A stretch of DNA of 36,784 bases from Candidatus Onthousia faecipullorum (GTDB taxonomy: Bacteria; Bacillota_I; Bacilli_A; RF39; UBA660). The stretch lies in NCBI GenBank assembly GCA_018715925.1, contig DVKQ01000075.1, positions 1-36,784 on the forward strand, written 5' to 3'. Below the pieces are notes generated by a model. The model made no database searches. It was not told where the DNA came from and was given only the letters and a program-made list of their open reading frames with translations. The position numbers were made by a program, and so were the translations under genes. Positions 7,890-16,714 of this stretch are shown in pieces (position 1 is the stretch's first letter; each line of letters starts with the position of its first letter).

Positions 7890-8480
7890 ATGATTAGTAA
7901 AAATGATTTAGAATATATAAGGGATGACTATAGTGATATTGATAAACAATATAAAAAAATAGAACAAGAAATATGGGGATTAGAAGAGACTCCTATAGTT
8001 AAAAAGTATATTGGATTACAAAAAAAGAAAACTGAACTTGAAATTAAAAGAAAAAATCTACATGGATTAATGGAACATGGTGAGTATGAAAACTGTAATC
8101 ATTTATGGAGTATTTCTATGGATGAATATGGAGAATATGATTGCTTTTGTGTTAAATGTGGTTTGAATTATAAGTCATTGAGATTAACTAATAGAGGAAA
8201 AGAAAATAGCCTTTCTTTTGATGAGAGAGTTATGGCATCTGTTTTAAAAGAACAGAGTTTTGTAAATGATGCTGATATAAATATAGTTTGTGATAGAGAA
8301 CTTGCTATGGCTATCTATAAAAAGATTAGAGAATATTATCCTGATATTGATGATAAAACAGTTATCAAGTATTTTGAGATAGCTTTAAATGATATTAGAA
8401 ATATAGAAGTAAGTGATGAAAGAAAGAAGAGTAGAGCGAAAAGATTAGGTTTAAGTAAAGATTTTAATAAATGGAAATAG
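7890..8480 (+). CDS. Hypothetical coiled-coil / zinc-ribbon-like protein, upstream partner of HipA-like kinase
   Basis: I do not recognise this protein. Residues ~1-60 form a charged helical, probably coiled-coil segment (DIDKQYKKIEQEIWGLEE, LQKKKTELEIKRKNL). A likely metal-binding module follows, with CNHLWSIS and CFCVKCG (Cys/His spaced as in a small zinc ribbon). The C-terminal half is helical with KKIREYYPDIDDKTVIKYF. TGGAGG at 7877-7882 precedes ATG 7890. It is the first gene of an operon, 12 bases ahead of a HipA-like kinase, in the position where hipB would normally sit. However, no helix-turn-helix of the HipB (Xre) type is apparent. A regulatory or partner role for the kinase is a guess from position. 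Confidence 0.8.
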   Translation: MISKNDLEYIRDDYSDIDKQYKKIEQEIWGLEETPIVKKYIGLQKKKTELEIKRKNLHGLMEHGEYENCNHLWSISMDEYGEYDCFCVKCGLNYKSLRLTNRGKENSLSFDERVMASVLKEQSFVNDADINIVCDRELAMAIYKKIREYYPDIDDKTVIKYFEIALNDIRNIEVSDERKKSRAKRLGLSKDFNKWK

Positions 8481-8492
8481 AGAGTGATAACA

Positions 8493-9677
8493 ATGAAAGT
8501 AGTCTTAATGAATCAAAATAAAAAAGTATTGTTAGCAGAAATGGATGGGAGTAATACATTTCAAGAAATATATCAATATTATGATATTAACTATGCACCA
8601 TTATCTTTATATAATGCCTATAACCATAATGAAGAGGTATTAGTTGCATTAAATTCATGGTTTAAAGGTAGGGGTATTCCAGCGTGGAGACAAAATATAG
8701 AAAAGTTATTAGAAAAGTTAAATGTAGTATCTCCTACAGAGCTTTTAAATAAAGCCTATGGATTATCTTTGTCTGATCAATATTGGATTAAGGGTGAAAG
8801 GCAGAATTTGAAATGGAAAGATATAAACTTTTTTATTAATGATTTTGATTATAAAGATTATTTAGATGTATCACTAAATTTTAATTCAAGAGAATCAAGT
8901 ACAATAATTAGTTTGCATTCTCCTAATAATACTACCGATGGGATGGTAAAAAAAGGGTGGATTATTGATAAAGATAATAATAGAGTCTTAGTAAAAGGAG
9001 CATATTCTATATCAGGATTAGAACCAATAAATGAGTGGCTCGCTTCTAAAATTTGTAAAAGGCTTGATTTAGATTATTGTAATTATACTTTAGATATATT
9101 ATCTGGACAATTAGTAAGTATGTGCAAGAATTTTTTAACTCAAGATGAAGAAATTATATCAGCTAGTGATATTATGAATTTAAATAGTGATGATAATCTT
9201 AGTGATTATGAAAAGTATGTTAGTATCTTAGAGTCTTATGGTATTAAAGATGTAAAAAAGAAGTTATCAGATATGTATATAGTTGATTATTTAATGTTAA
9301 ATACAGATAGACATATGAAAAATTATGGAATTATTAGAAATGTTAAGACTTTAAAATGGGAAAGAGTAACGCCTATTTTTGATACAGGAACAAGCCTACA
9401 ATCAGATGTAACACTTCCATATTTAGATTTTGATAATGAAGAATATAAGTTTTTCCATTATCATAATATGACAGTTAATGAGTTAGTTAACTATATAAGT
9501 TTAGAAAAATATGATTTAACAAAATTAGATGGTTTAAAAAATGAATATAAAGAAGTCTTAGAAAAATATTCTGATATAATAGAATTAAATCCCAAAAGAT
9601 TAGAAAGAACAGTAGAGGGTTTTGGTGAAAGAATAGAGTTATTAAAACAAGCAAAGGAAAAATATAAAGATGAGTAA
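8493..9677 (+). CDS. HipA-like kinase domain protein
   Basis: This is a HipA/PI3-4-kinase-like fold protein of 395 residues. The kinase residues expected of the family are visible: a lysine in the nucleotide-binding strand (RVLVKGAYS), the catalytic loop LNTDRHMKNYGI with Asp and Asn, and the metal-binding Asp in IFDTGTSL. HipA proteins phosphorylate protein targets such as glutamyl-tRNA synthetase and act as toxins. Many Bacillota members of this wider family have no tested function, so the toxin role is not assumed. ATG 8493 was chosen over GTG 8484 because GAGAG just upstream fits it. It follows the 7890 gene by 12 bp and is co-transcribed with it. No HipB-like gene is adjacent on either side. 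Confidence 0.75.
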   Translation: MKVVLMNQNKKVLLAEMDGSNTFQEIYQYYDINYAPLSLYNAYNHNEEVLVALNSWFKGRGIPAWRQNIEKLLEKLNVVSPTELLNKAYGLSLSDQYWIKGERQNLKWKDINFFINDFDYKDYLDVSLNFNSRESSTIISLHSPNNTTDGMVKKGWIIDKDNNRVLVKGAYSISGLEPINEWLASKICKRLDLDYCNYTLDILSGQLVSMCKNFLTQDEEIISASDIMNLNSDDNLSDYEKYVSILESYGIKDVKKKLSDMYIVDYLMLNTDRHMKNYGIIRNVKTLKWERVTPIFDTGTSLQSDVTLPYLDFDNEEYKFFHYHNMTVNELVNYISLEKYDLTKLDGLKNEYKEVLEKYSDIIELNPKRLERTVEGFGERIELLKQAKEKYKDE

Positions 9678-9719
9678 ATACTATTAAATAATAATATAAT
9701 TAATTAGGAGTATGATGTA

Positions 9720-10577
9720 ATGCAAAGATTTAAAGCTACTAAGGTGGCAAGTTTTTTAGGAATATTTTTTAATTTATTTTTATTTGTAATTAAGTTTAGT
9801 GTATCATTTTTTACCTCAAGTCAAGCGATGATGGCAGATGCTGTTAATAGTTTAGGAGATATATTCTCATCACTTATGACTTTAATAGGTAATAAAATAG
9901 CAAGTAAACCTAGTGATGATGATCATAATTTAGGCCATGGTAAAGCTGAGTATATTTATTCTCTATTAATAAGTATTGTTATTATTGTGGTAGCAGTTAC
10001 ATTATTTAAAGACTCATTAGAATCAATATTTGTTAAGAGTAATTATATCTTTTCATATATGTTAATAGTAGTTTGTCTCATTACTATAGTAGTTAAATTA
10101 TCACTATATTTCTATACTAATAAACTGTCTAAGAGTCTAAATAGTTTGCTACTTAAAGCTAACTCTAAAGACCATTTATATGATGCTATTATTACTACTA
10201 TTAACTTATTATCAATAATATTAACTAGTTTTGGAATTTACTTTGTTGATGGTTTAGTTGGAGTTTTAATTGCCTTATGGATTTTATATAGTGGTCTTAA
10301 GATATTTAAAGAAAGTTATGATGTTTTAATGGATAAAGCGATAGATGATGATACTAAATACAAGGTTTTAGAAGTAGTAAAAAAATATAAAGAAGTAAAG
10401 AAGATAACACACTTTAATGCTACACCAGTAGGATATAAATATCAAATATCTTTTACTATCTTTGTAGATGGTAATATGTCTACTTATGAATCTCATGATA
10501 TTGCTAATAAAATAGAAAGAGAACTTGAAAAGTTTGAAGAAATTTATTTAACAGTAATTCATGTTAATCCAATTTAG
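9720..10577 (+). CDS. Cation diffusion facilitator (CDF) family metal efflux transporter
   Basis: This is a membrane antiporter that exports divalent metals (Zn, Mn, Fe, Co) in exchange for protons. Hydrophobic segments lie near residues 10-32, 38-58, 80-100, 115-132, 152-172 and 176-192, followed by a cytoplasmic C-terminal domain (about 205-285). The site in TM2 reads ADAVNSLGD and the conserved HNLGHGKAEY follows. The second site in TM5 is HLYDA. The TM2 site has Asn where Zn transporters usually carry His, which points towards Mn/Fe rather than Zn. That substrate call is tentative. AGGAG at about 9706-9710 precedes ATG 9720. A TATAAT at 9695-9700 may be a private -10. Confidence 0.9.
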   Translation: MQRFKATKVASFLGIFFNLFLFVIKFSVSFFTSSQAMMADAVNSLGDIFSSLMTLIGNKIASKPSDDDHNLGHGKAEYIYSLLISIVIIVVAVTLFKDSLESIFVKSNYIFSYMLIVVCLITIVVKLSLYFYTNKLSKSLNSLLLKANSKDHLYDAIITTINLLSIILTSFGIYFVDGLVGVLIALWILYSGLKIFKESYDVLMDKAIDDDTKYKVLEVVKKYKEVKKITHFNATPVGYKYQISFTIFVDGNMSTYESHDIANKIERELEKFEEIYLTVIHVNPI

Positions 10578-10593
10578 AAACGAGTGATTATTT

Positions 10594-13188
10594 ATGGGGG
10601 ACAATAATAAATTTAACATTGTAAAGTATTTTGAAGATATAAAAAGACAGTTATATAGTTTAGGTTATGAAAATAAATTAGTAAGTGTTAAAGAAGTAGA
10701 AGATTTATATAATATATATGGATATGGATTTAGTTTAAATACATTTTTAAGAGAAGTTTTAGAAATTGAGACATCGTGGTTTATTCAAGCTAGAGCTAGT
10801 GATAAAAGAGTAACAATATTAAAAATAAAGGATAGATTAACAGATAAGGAAATAATAGAATTAAGTAATAGACTTATAAAACTAGGTTATGCTATGAATA
10901 AAGTTAATTATTTTGAATTAGAAAAAATATATAATAAGTTTGGTAAAAATTTAACTTTAAGAACATTTGCTACTAGAGTTTTAAATCTTAGTTTTGGTAG
11001 TTATGAACAAATGCTGAAACATAGAGATAAAAAATTTATAATATTAAAAAATGTTGGTAATATAGAAAATATTAAGAGAATAATGTTAGATGATGGATAT
11101 GAAAATTATATAATTTCTTCATATTCTAACTTATTAGATTTATATAGTACTTATGGTTATACTTTTACTGAAACTATTTTTGCTACTGAAGTTCTTGGTA
11201 TGTCTTATAATCAATATAGAGTGTTAAAAAGAACAAAAAATAATTATAACGTTAAAGTATTAACTAGAAGTCTAACACTAGAAGAAATAAGTGAAATAAT
11301 TGATATTTTGAAAAAGCAGGGATATGAAAACAAAAAAATTTCTTATAATGATTTTTTAGCTTTGTATAATATCTATGGTGAAAATACTAATATAAAAGAA
11401 TTTTCTATCACTGTCCTTAATATGTCTCTTGATGATTTTAAAACACTTAAATATAATAGAGGAAGTGTGATTATTTCTTTTAAAGATACTAATAAAAAAT
11501 ATAATGCTATAATTGAAAAAATGGTTCAAGATAGATTACTCAATAAATCTATTACTTATAAAGAGCTACAACAATTACATTTTAAATATGCCAAAGAACT
11601 TACTGAAAAAGAGTTTGCCCTAGAAGTACTTGAAATTTCTCTTGATAACTATAGAGCTTGTAAAAAGACTAATAATCCTGCTAGAGTTATAATTTTAAAA
11701 AAGAATATTGAAAAGGAAATAACAAAAATAAAAGAAATATTAATATCTAAAGGTTATACTAATAAAAAGATATCCTATCAAGAATTTCTAAATTTATATA
11801 AACAATATGGTTATTTTTTGAGTGATAGAAAGTTTGCAAATGAAGTTTTAGGAGTTAATTATTCTACATATGATGCATCTAAAACTTTAAAAAGAGATAT
11901 TATTGTTTTACCATTAAAAAATAAACCAATTAAAGAGTTACAAGATATTAAAAAAGCCTTAATTGAATATGGTTATGAAAATAAAGAAATCGATGTAGAA
12001 CAAATAGATATTTTATATGAGTGCTTTGGACATGGAATAACTAAGACTGACTTTATTAATAAAGTTCTAGGAGTAAATCTAGAAAAAGATCAAAAAAAGA
12101 AAGTAATTTTAAAAAAGATTGATATATTAAATGAAGACGAGATGGAGGATTTAAAACAAAAAATATATTCTTTAGGATATTATCATAAAGATATATTAGC
12201 TAGTGAAGTAATAGAATTATATAATAAATATGGAACAGAATTAAGTTTCAAAACATTTAGAAATAGAATTTTAAATATAACTGCTCCTCAATTAAACTTT
12301 GCTAAAAAATATAACTTGTTTATTAGAATTAATGATATAAATGTAGATAATACTATGGAATATATTAGAAATGTATATTTAAATGACTATAGATATTATA
12401 GTAAAGAAGAAATAATAATGCTATGTAACTACTATAATATTAGTTTTGATGACTTTATATATTATGTTTATTTAAAAAAATATAAAAAATTGCATGAGAA
12501 ATACTTTAATAGATATAAAGAAATTTTAGTTAAACATGGAAAACTATGGATTGGTAATGGGATAGTTGATATGAATATGTTACAAAAATATTATGATAAA
12601 ATATCTAAAAGTATTAGGCAAGCTATTACGCATTTAAAAAATGAAAAGTATTATCTTTATAAAAACCAAAGCGAGTATAATGATGTATTTCAAGATGCTT
12701 TATTATTTTTTATGGAAAATGGTTCAGAAATTCAAAATAATTATATGGTATATGAAGATGATTATAATTGGGAGAGTTATTTACAAGGAAAAATAAAGAA
12801 ACATTTGATGTATAAATATTATGCAAAAGTTAGAAAATATATACCTTATGCAAGCAGATATTATAATAAATATTCAGATGAAGAACGGGAATTTGTTGAT
12901 GAGAATACAGATACTGCAATTAATGCTATAGATAATTTGCAGATAGATAATCTAAAAAGAGTTGATGAATGTATTACTAGTTTAGGCAATTTGATATTAG
13001 AAGGATATAGTATAAAAGAATCTAAAGAATTAATATGTAAAAAAATGAATATTGATGAAATTACTTTAAAGGAAATTATGGAAATATATATAGAGGAACA
13101 TAATATTATTAATTTTGATATTAGTGTTTTAGAATTTGGTGGTGATACTGAAAATAATAGAAATTATCAAAAAGTTAAAGTAAAGTAG
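10594..13188 (+). CDS. Large repeat protein (eight ~72-residue repeats) with sigma-70-like C-terminal region
   Basis: This 864-residue soluble protein is not one I recognise. Residues ~9-579 are eight divergent repeats of ~72 residues. Each has the pattern LxxxGYxNKxISYxEhxxLYxxYG, then a helix-turn-helix-like LSxxxFAxxVLxIS, then Y and a basic strand ending ILK. The last 285 residues are different. Residues ~694-745 (EYNDVFQDALLFF, WESYLQGKIKKHLMYKYY) resemble sigma-70 region 2 (the xDLxQExxLxLL and FxxYLxxxIRxxL patterns). Residues ~789-834 (SLGNLILEGYSIKESKEL, CKKMNIDEITLKEIM) could be a region-4-like helix-turn-helix. The start ATG 10594 has only a weak GAGTG upstream. It lies 16 bp after the CDF gene. 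A repeat-bearing DNA-binding or transcription protein is inferred; a direct sigma function is not shown. Confidence 0.8.
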   Translation: MGDNNKFNIVKYFEDIKRQLYSLGYENKLVSVKEVEDLYNIYGYGFSLNTFLREVLEIETSWFIQARASDKRVTILKIKDRLTDKEIIELSNRLIKLGYAMNKVNYFELEKIYNKFGKNLTLRTFATRVLNLSFGSYEQMLKHRDKKFIILKNVGNIENIKRIMLDDGYENYIISSYSNLLDLYSTYGYTFTETIFATEVLGMSYNQYRVLKRTKNNYNVKVLTRSLTLEEISEIIDILKKQGYENKKISYNDFLALYNIYGENTNIKEFSITVLNMSLDDFKTLKYNRGSVIISFKDTNKKYNAIIEKMVQDRLLNKSITYKELQQLHFKYAKELTEKEFALEVLEISLDNYRACKKTNNPARVIILKKNIEKEITKIKEILISKGYTNKKISYQEFLNLYKQYGYFLSDRKFANEVLGVNYSTYDASKTLKRDIIVLPLKNKPIKELQDIKKALIEYGYENKEIDVEQIDILYECFGHGITKTDFINKVLGVNLEKDQKKKVILKKIDILNEDEMEDLKQKIYSLGYYHKDILASEVIELYNKYGTELSFKTFRNRILNITAPQLNFAKKYNLFIRINDINVDNTMEYIRNVYLNDYRYYSKEEIIMLCNYYNISFDDFIYYVYLKKYKKLHEKYFNRYKEILVKHGKLWIGNGIVDMNMLQKYYDKISKSIRQAITHLKNEKYYLYKNQSEYNDVFQDALLFFMENGSEIQNNYMVYEDDYNWESYLQGKIKKHLMYKYYAKVRKYIPYASRYYNKYSDEEREFVDENTDTAINAIDNLQIDNLKRVDECITSLGNLILEGYSIKESKELICKKMNIDEITLKEIMEIYIEEHNIINFDISVLEFGGDTENNRNYQKVKVK
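10618..12330 (+). repeat. Region encoding eight ~72-aa protein repeats
   Basis: Anchor points of the units are the GY/GYxNK motifs (YSLGYENK, IKLGYAMN, LDDGYENY, KKQGYENK, VQDRLLNK, ISKGYTNK, IEYGYENK, YSLGYYHK) and the following LYxxYG-FxxxVL cores. DNA-level identity between units is low, so the repeats are old. Confidence 0.8.
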
Positions 13189-13362
13189 AGAATCACATTG
13201 ATTATACATGATAATATTTATAATTATGAAAGCTTGTGATAATGTAATTGATTTTGCTTTTACAACTAATTATATAGAAACTGGAGTTGTTCTAAAAAGA
13301 AAATATTTCCGTGGTTTAGGAGAAATAAATAGTTATTTTTCCTTTTAAATGCAACAAAAGTG

Positions 13363-13371
13363 TGATATAAT
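13363..13371 (+). promoter_or_regulatory. Extended -10 promoter of ppaC
   Basis: TGATATAAT (TGnTATAAT) ends 24 bases before the ppaC start, with no good -35. The 200-base gap before it (13189-13395) otherwise holds only a 46-codon ORF (13208-13348) without clear support. Confidence 0.7.
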
Positions 13372-13395
13372 CTACAGGTAGAAAGAAGGATTAAT

Positions 13396-15018
13396 ATGGA
13401 AAAAATATATGTTTTTGGGCATCGTAAACCAGATACAGATTCAGTTAGTGCAGCGATAAGTTATGCTTATTTAAAAAAACAATTAGGTTTTAATGTAGAA
13501 CCTCGGGTATTAAGTGCAGTTAATAAAGAGACTAAATATGCTTTAAATTACTTTAAAGTAAAAGAACCGGCCTATTTAAATGATGTTAAATTACAACTTA
13601 AAGACGTTAATTATCATAAGGGATATTTTTTAAATGAAAAGAAATCTATCTTTGATAGTTATATTTATATGTTAAATGAAGGATTAACTGGTGTACCAAT
13701 AGTAGATGATAAAAATAAGTTTCAAGGAATAGTTACCATTAAAGACTTAGCTCATGCTTTTATCGATACTAAAATAGAAGAGCTTGAAACTAGTTATGAT
13801 AATTTACTTAATGTTTTAAATGCTGAAGAAGTAAATAGAGTTGATGATGAGATTATTGGTAATATCTTAGCAGCTTCATATCGTAGTACAACCTTTATTA
13901 ATACAGTTAATCTTACTAGTGATGATATCTTAATAGTTGGAGATAGACATAGTGTTATAGAGTATGCCGTTAATTCTAAAGTTAAGATGATAATACTATC
14001 GGGATATAGTGAAATAAAAGATGAACATATTAAAATTGCTAAAGAAAATGGTGTTAATATTATTAGAAGTAGTTATGATACTTATCATATCGCTAAATTA
14101 GTTAGTTTATCTAATTATATTAGAACAATGAAGAGAACTACTAAAGATGCAGTTTATTTTGATGAAAATAGTTATGTTGATGATATATTAGATGTTAATA
14201 AGAAACTAAGACATACTAATTATCCTGTTATTAATGGAAGAACTGGTAAATGTTTAGGACTTTTAAGAATTACTGATTTAGATTCTAAAAATCCTAAAAA
14301 AGTAATATTAGTTGACCATAATGAAGAAAAACAAAGTGCTGAAGGTTTAAATGAAGCAGAGATTGTTGAAATAGTAGATCATCATAATTTAAGTAGTTTA
14401 TCTACTCCTAGTCCTATTAATTTTAGAAATATGGCAGTAGGATCAAGTAATACAATAATTTATTCTTTATATAAAGAAAGAAATATTCTAATACCTAAAG
14501 AAATAGCTGGGCTTATGTTATCAGGAATTTTATCAGATACATTAATACTTAAATCTCCTACAACTACTGAATTAGATAGAACAGCAGTTAAGGAGTTATC
14601 TAGTATAGCAGAAGTTAATTATGAAGAATATGGTCTTAATTTAATTAAAGCAGGTACATCTCTTGATGGTATGACTCATGAAGATGTATTATATAATGAT
14701 TTTAAACTTTATACAGTAGATGATAAGACTTTGGGTATAGGACAATTCTTTACTACTAATTTTGATGAAATAGAAAAAGATATGGAAAATTATCTTAATA
14801 CATTAGATAGAGAAGCAGAGGGTAATAACTATTCTTTAATCGCTTTATATATAACAGATATTATTAAGAACGGTTCTTATGTTCTATTTAATAGGAAAGC
14901 TAAAGATATTATGGATAATGCTTATGACAAAGATATGAGTGAAGGAGAATATTTACAAGACTGTGTATCTCGTAAGAAAAATGTTGTTCCAGTAATAATG
15001 GCAAGTTTTGAGAAATAG
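13396..15018 (+). CDS. ppaC: Manganese-dependent inorganic pyrophosphatase, CBS-domain (family II) type
   Basis: It hydrolyses PPi to phosphate in the cytosol, pulling biosynthetic reactions forward. DHH-family metal ligands are visible: GHRKPDTDS (His9, Asp13, Asp15), VDHN and the VDHHN signature (about residues 310-335), then GSSNTIIY and the DHHA2 C-terminal domain. Between the first catalytic motifs and VDHN lies a regulatory insert with two CBS domains (IFDSYIYMLNEGLTGVPIVD near 77-95; VDDILDVNKKL near 260) and a DRTGG-like middle part. This gives 540 residues versus ~310 for the plain enzyme. Known for the family: CBS-PPases are inhibited by AMP/ADP and activated by ATP or Ap4A. AGAAAGGA precedes ATG 13396, and a strong terminator directly follows the stop. 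Confidence 0.95.
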   Translation: MEKIYVFGHRKPDTDSVSAAISYAYLKKQLGFNVEPRVLSAVNKETKYALNYFKVKEPAYLNDVKLQLKDVNYHKGYFLNEKKSIFDSYIYMLNEGLTGVPIVDDKNKFQGIVTIKDLAHAFIDTKIEELETSYDNLLNVLNAEEVNRVDDEIIGNILAASYRSTTFINTVNLTSDDILIVGDRHSVIEYAVNSKVKMIILSGYSEIKDEHIKIAKENGVNIIRSSYDTYHIAKLVSLSNYIRTMKRTTKDAVYFDENSYVDDILDVNKKLRHTNYPVINGRTGKCLGLLRITDLDSKNPKKVILVDHNEEKQSAEGLNEAEIVEIVDHHNLSSLSTPSPINFRNMAVGSSNTIIYSLYKERNILIPKEIAGLMLSGILSDTLILKSPTTTELDRTAVKELSSIAEVNYEEYGLNLIKAGTSLDGMTHEDVLYNDFKLYTVDDKTLGIGQFFTTNFDEIEKDMENYLNTLDREAEGNNYSLIALYITDIIKNGSYVLFNRKAKDIMDNAYDKDMSEGEYLQDCVSRKKNVVPVIMASFEK

Positions 15019-15048
15019 TATAGTTTGTGGTCTAAACTATACTTTTTT
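15017..15048 (+). terminator. Terminator after ppaC
   Basis: Perfect 10-bp stem AGTATAGTTT / AAACTATACT, 7-base loop, and six T. It starts at the ppaC stop codon. Confidence 0.92.
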
Positions 15049-15067
15049 GATAGGGAGGAGAGTAGCG

Positions 15068-15799
15068 ATGAGAGATACAATGACTTATAAAGATGTATTA
15101 GATTATGTTTTGGAGGTTCCTTCTTCTAAAGATAAAATAGGACTTAGTCAAGATGAAAGATTTAAAATTTTAGAAGAAAACAGGGCAGATATTGAAATAT
15201 ATAAGTATTTAAAAGAAAAATTAGAAAATTTAACTATAGAAGTTTGTGGTGATTACGAGGGACTAGTTTTAGATTTAATGAGCTGTCGTGCTTTAGAAGG
15301 TTGGTGCTGGCAAACTACCGAAAGTGCAATAGTTTTTCTTAATGATGATGACTATATAGAAAGAGGAAACTTAATATTTGAACAATATGAGAAAATGGTT
15401 AAAAAATATTATCACTCTTGGATTAATTTTCACTATGAGGGTTTAGAGTATACTTTTGATCCATGTTTAAATATTTTATGTGATAAAAAACTATATCAAG
15501 AAGTATTTGAAACTGATGTAATGGGAAGAGTTGATGCTAACGAAGTAAGAGATGAATTAATTAATGCTATTTTAAATCCTAAACCTAAGAAAATAGATAA
15601 TTCTCCTAGTGTAAGATTTGCTAGAGAATTTATGGAAAAGTTTTTTGGAGATGCCTTGGAACAAGCGAGAAACGAAACTCATATTACAGGTAATGATGAT
15701 GTTAATTCTCCAATGTATCGTAATAATACAGGTTATAAAGCTGAGATTGAAGATGGTAAAATTAAGAAGTTAGTTGCTCATTTTTATCTAAATGGATAG
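15068..15799 (+). CDS. Hypothetical protein with transglutaminase-like Cys-His-Asp pattern
   Basis: This is a 243-residue cytosolic protein. The middle third reads like the core of a transglutaminase/papain-like fold: LEGWCWQTTESAIVF (candidate catalytic Cys followed by a helix), then YYHSWINFHYEG (candidate His in HxW) and TFDPCLN (candidate Asp in DP). That order and spacing are typical of transglutaminase-like proteins with C-H-D triads. The call is inference from pattern, and the enzyme activity is unknown. ATG 15068 was chosen because GGGAGGAG at 15053-15060 lies just before it. The longer reading from 15008 would run through the ppaC terminator. No independent promoter is seen, so read-through from ppaC or a weak site inside the terminator region is needed. 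Confidence 0.7.
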   Translation: MRDTMTYKDVLDYVLEVPSSKDKIGLSQDERFKILEENRADIEIYKYLKEKLENLTIEVCGDYEGLVLDLMSCRALEGWCWQTTESAIVFLNDDDYIERGNLIFEQYEKMVKKYYHSWINFHYEGLEYTFDPCLNILCDKKLYQEVFETDVMGRVDANEVRDELINAILNPKPKKIDNSPSVRFAREFMEKFFGDALEQARNETHITGNDDVNSPMYRNNTGYKAEIEDGKIKKLVAHFYLNG

Positions 15800-15851
15800 T
15801 GTTTAGATGTGTCTAATTGACTTTATTGTTCTTTTATTTCTTCTTTTTTAA

Positions 15852-15860
15852 TGATATACT
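15852..15860 (+). promoter_or_regulatory. Extended -10 promoter of the envelope operon
   Basis: TGATATACT (TGnTATACT) lies 25 bases before uppP, preceded by a T-rich stretch with a poor -35. No other good promoter is visible until the terminator at 23042. Confidence 0.6.
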
Positions 15861-15884
15861 TAATTAGTAGAAAAGAGGTTAATT

Positions 15885-16700
15885 ATGACAGATATTATTA
15901 ATACAATTATTTTAGGAATTATTCAAGGTATTGCTGAATTTTTACCTATTTCAAGTAGTGCTCATTTAATTATTTTTAGAGATTTATTTGGAATAGGTGC
16001 TGATATGTCTACTAAAGTTGCCTTATGCTTTGATTTAGCATTACATTTAGGTACATTACTTGCAATAGCGGTGTTCTTCTTTAAAGACTTTCTAAATATG
16101 GTTATTAAAGGCGTTACTAAGGGAGTAAAAGATAGTGATGGTAAATTATTTTGGCAAATAGTAGTTGCAACTATTCCTGCTGCTATTGTAGGGGTTTTAT
16201 TTGAAAGTACTATTGAAAATGCTATTAGAACTAATTATCTTTTAATTGCAACTGCCCTAATAGTAATGGGTGTTATCATTTATCTTGTTGATAAAAAATG
16301 TAGGGAAGAAAAAAATACTAAAGAAATATCATTTAAAGATGCTATTATTATAGGATGTTCTCAAGTCTTTGCCCTAATACCAGGTTTTTCTCGTAGTGGT
16401 ACAACTATTGCTAGTGCAAGAGCTTTAAAAGTTGATAGAGAAAGTGCAGCAAAGTTTTCCTTTTATCTATCAGCACCTGTTGTTCTTGGAGCCTGTGTCC
16501 TTCAATTACTTGATGATGGAGCAGTATCACTAATTATGGAAAATTGGGCTATCTTTATTTTAGGAATTGTTGTCTCATTTATTACTGGTTTAATTTGTAT
16601 TAAATTTTTACTACAATATCTTAAAAAGCATGACTTTAAACTATTTATGATTTATCGTATTATCCTTGCTATAATTGTTATTTTAACAGTGATATTTTAA
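15885..16700 (+). CDS. uppP: Undecaprenyl-diphosphatase (UppP/BacA)
   Basis: This integral membrane enzyme dephosphorylates undecaprenyl diphosphate to recycle the lipid carrier for peptidoglycan. Overproduction confers bacitracin resistance in known cases. Signature motifs are complete: QGIAEFLPISSSAHL near residues 14-28 (the Glu and Ser-rich motif) and PGFSRSGTTI near 166-175 (catalytic Arg). Several hydrophobic helices follow, and the length of 271 residues fits the family. AGAGG precedes ATG 15885. It is the first gene of the long envelope operon, 14 bp ahead of the DUF1016 gene. Confidence 0.95.
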   Translation: MTDIINTIILGIIQGIAEFLPISSSAHLIIFRDLFGIGADMSTKVALCFDLALHLGTLLAIAVFFFKDFLNMVIKGVTKGVKDSDGKLFWQIVVATIPAAIVGVLFESTIENAIRTNYLLIATALIVMGVIIYLVDKKCREEKNTKEISFKDAIIIGCSQVFALIPGFSRSGTTIASARALKVDRESAAKFSFYLSAPVVLGACVLQLLDDGAVSLIMENWAIFILGIVVSFITGLICIKFLLQYLKKHDFKLFMIYRIILAIIVILTVIF

Positions 16701-16714
16701 GGAGGTAGAAAGTT

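Noticed and set aside
13208-13348. 46-codon ORF between the repeat protein and ppaC
   Set aside because: No ribosome binding site, no recognisable product, and it fits chance in AT-rich spacer. It could be a gene remnant but this cannot be supported.
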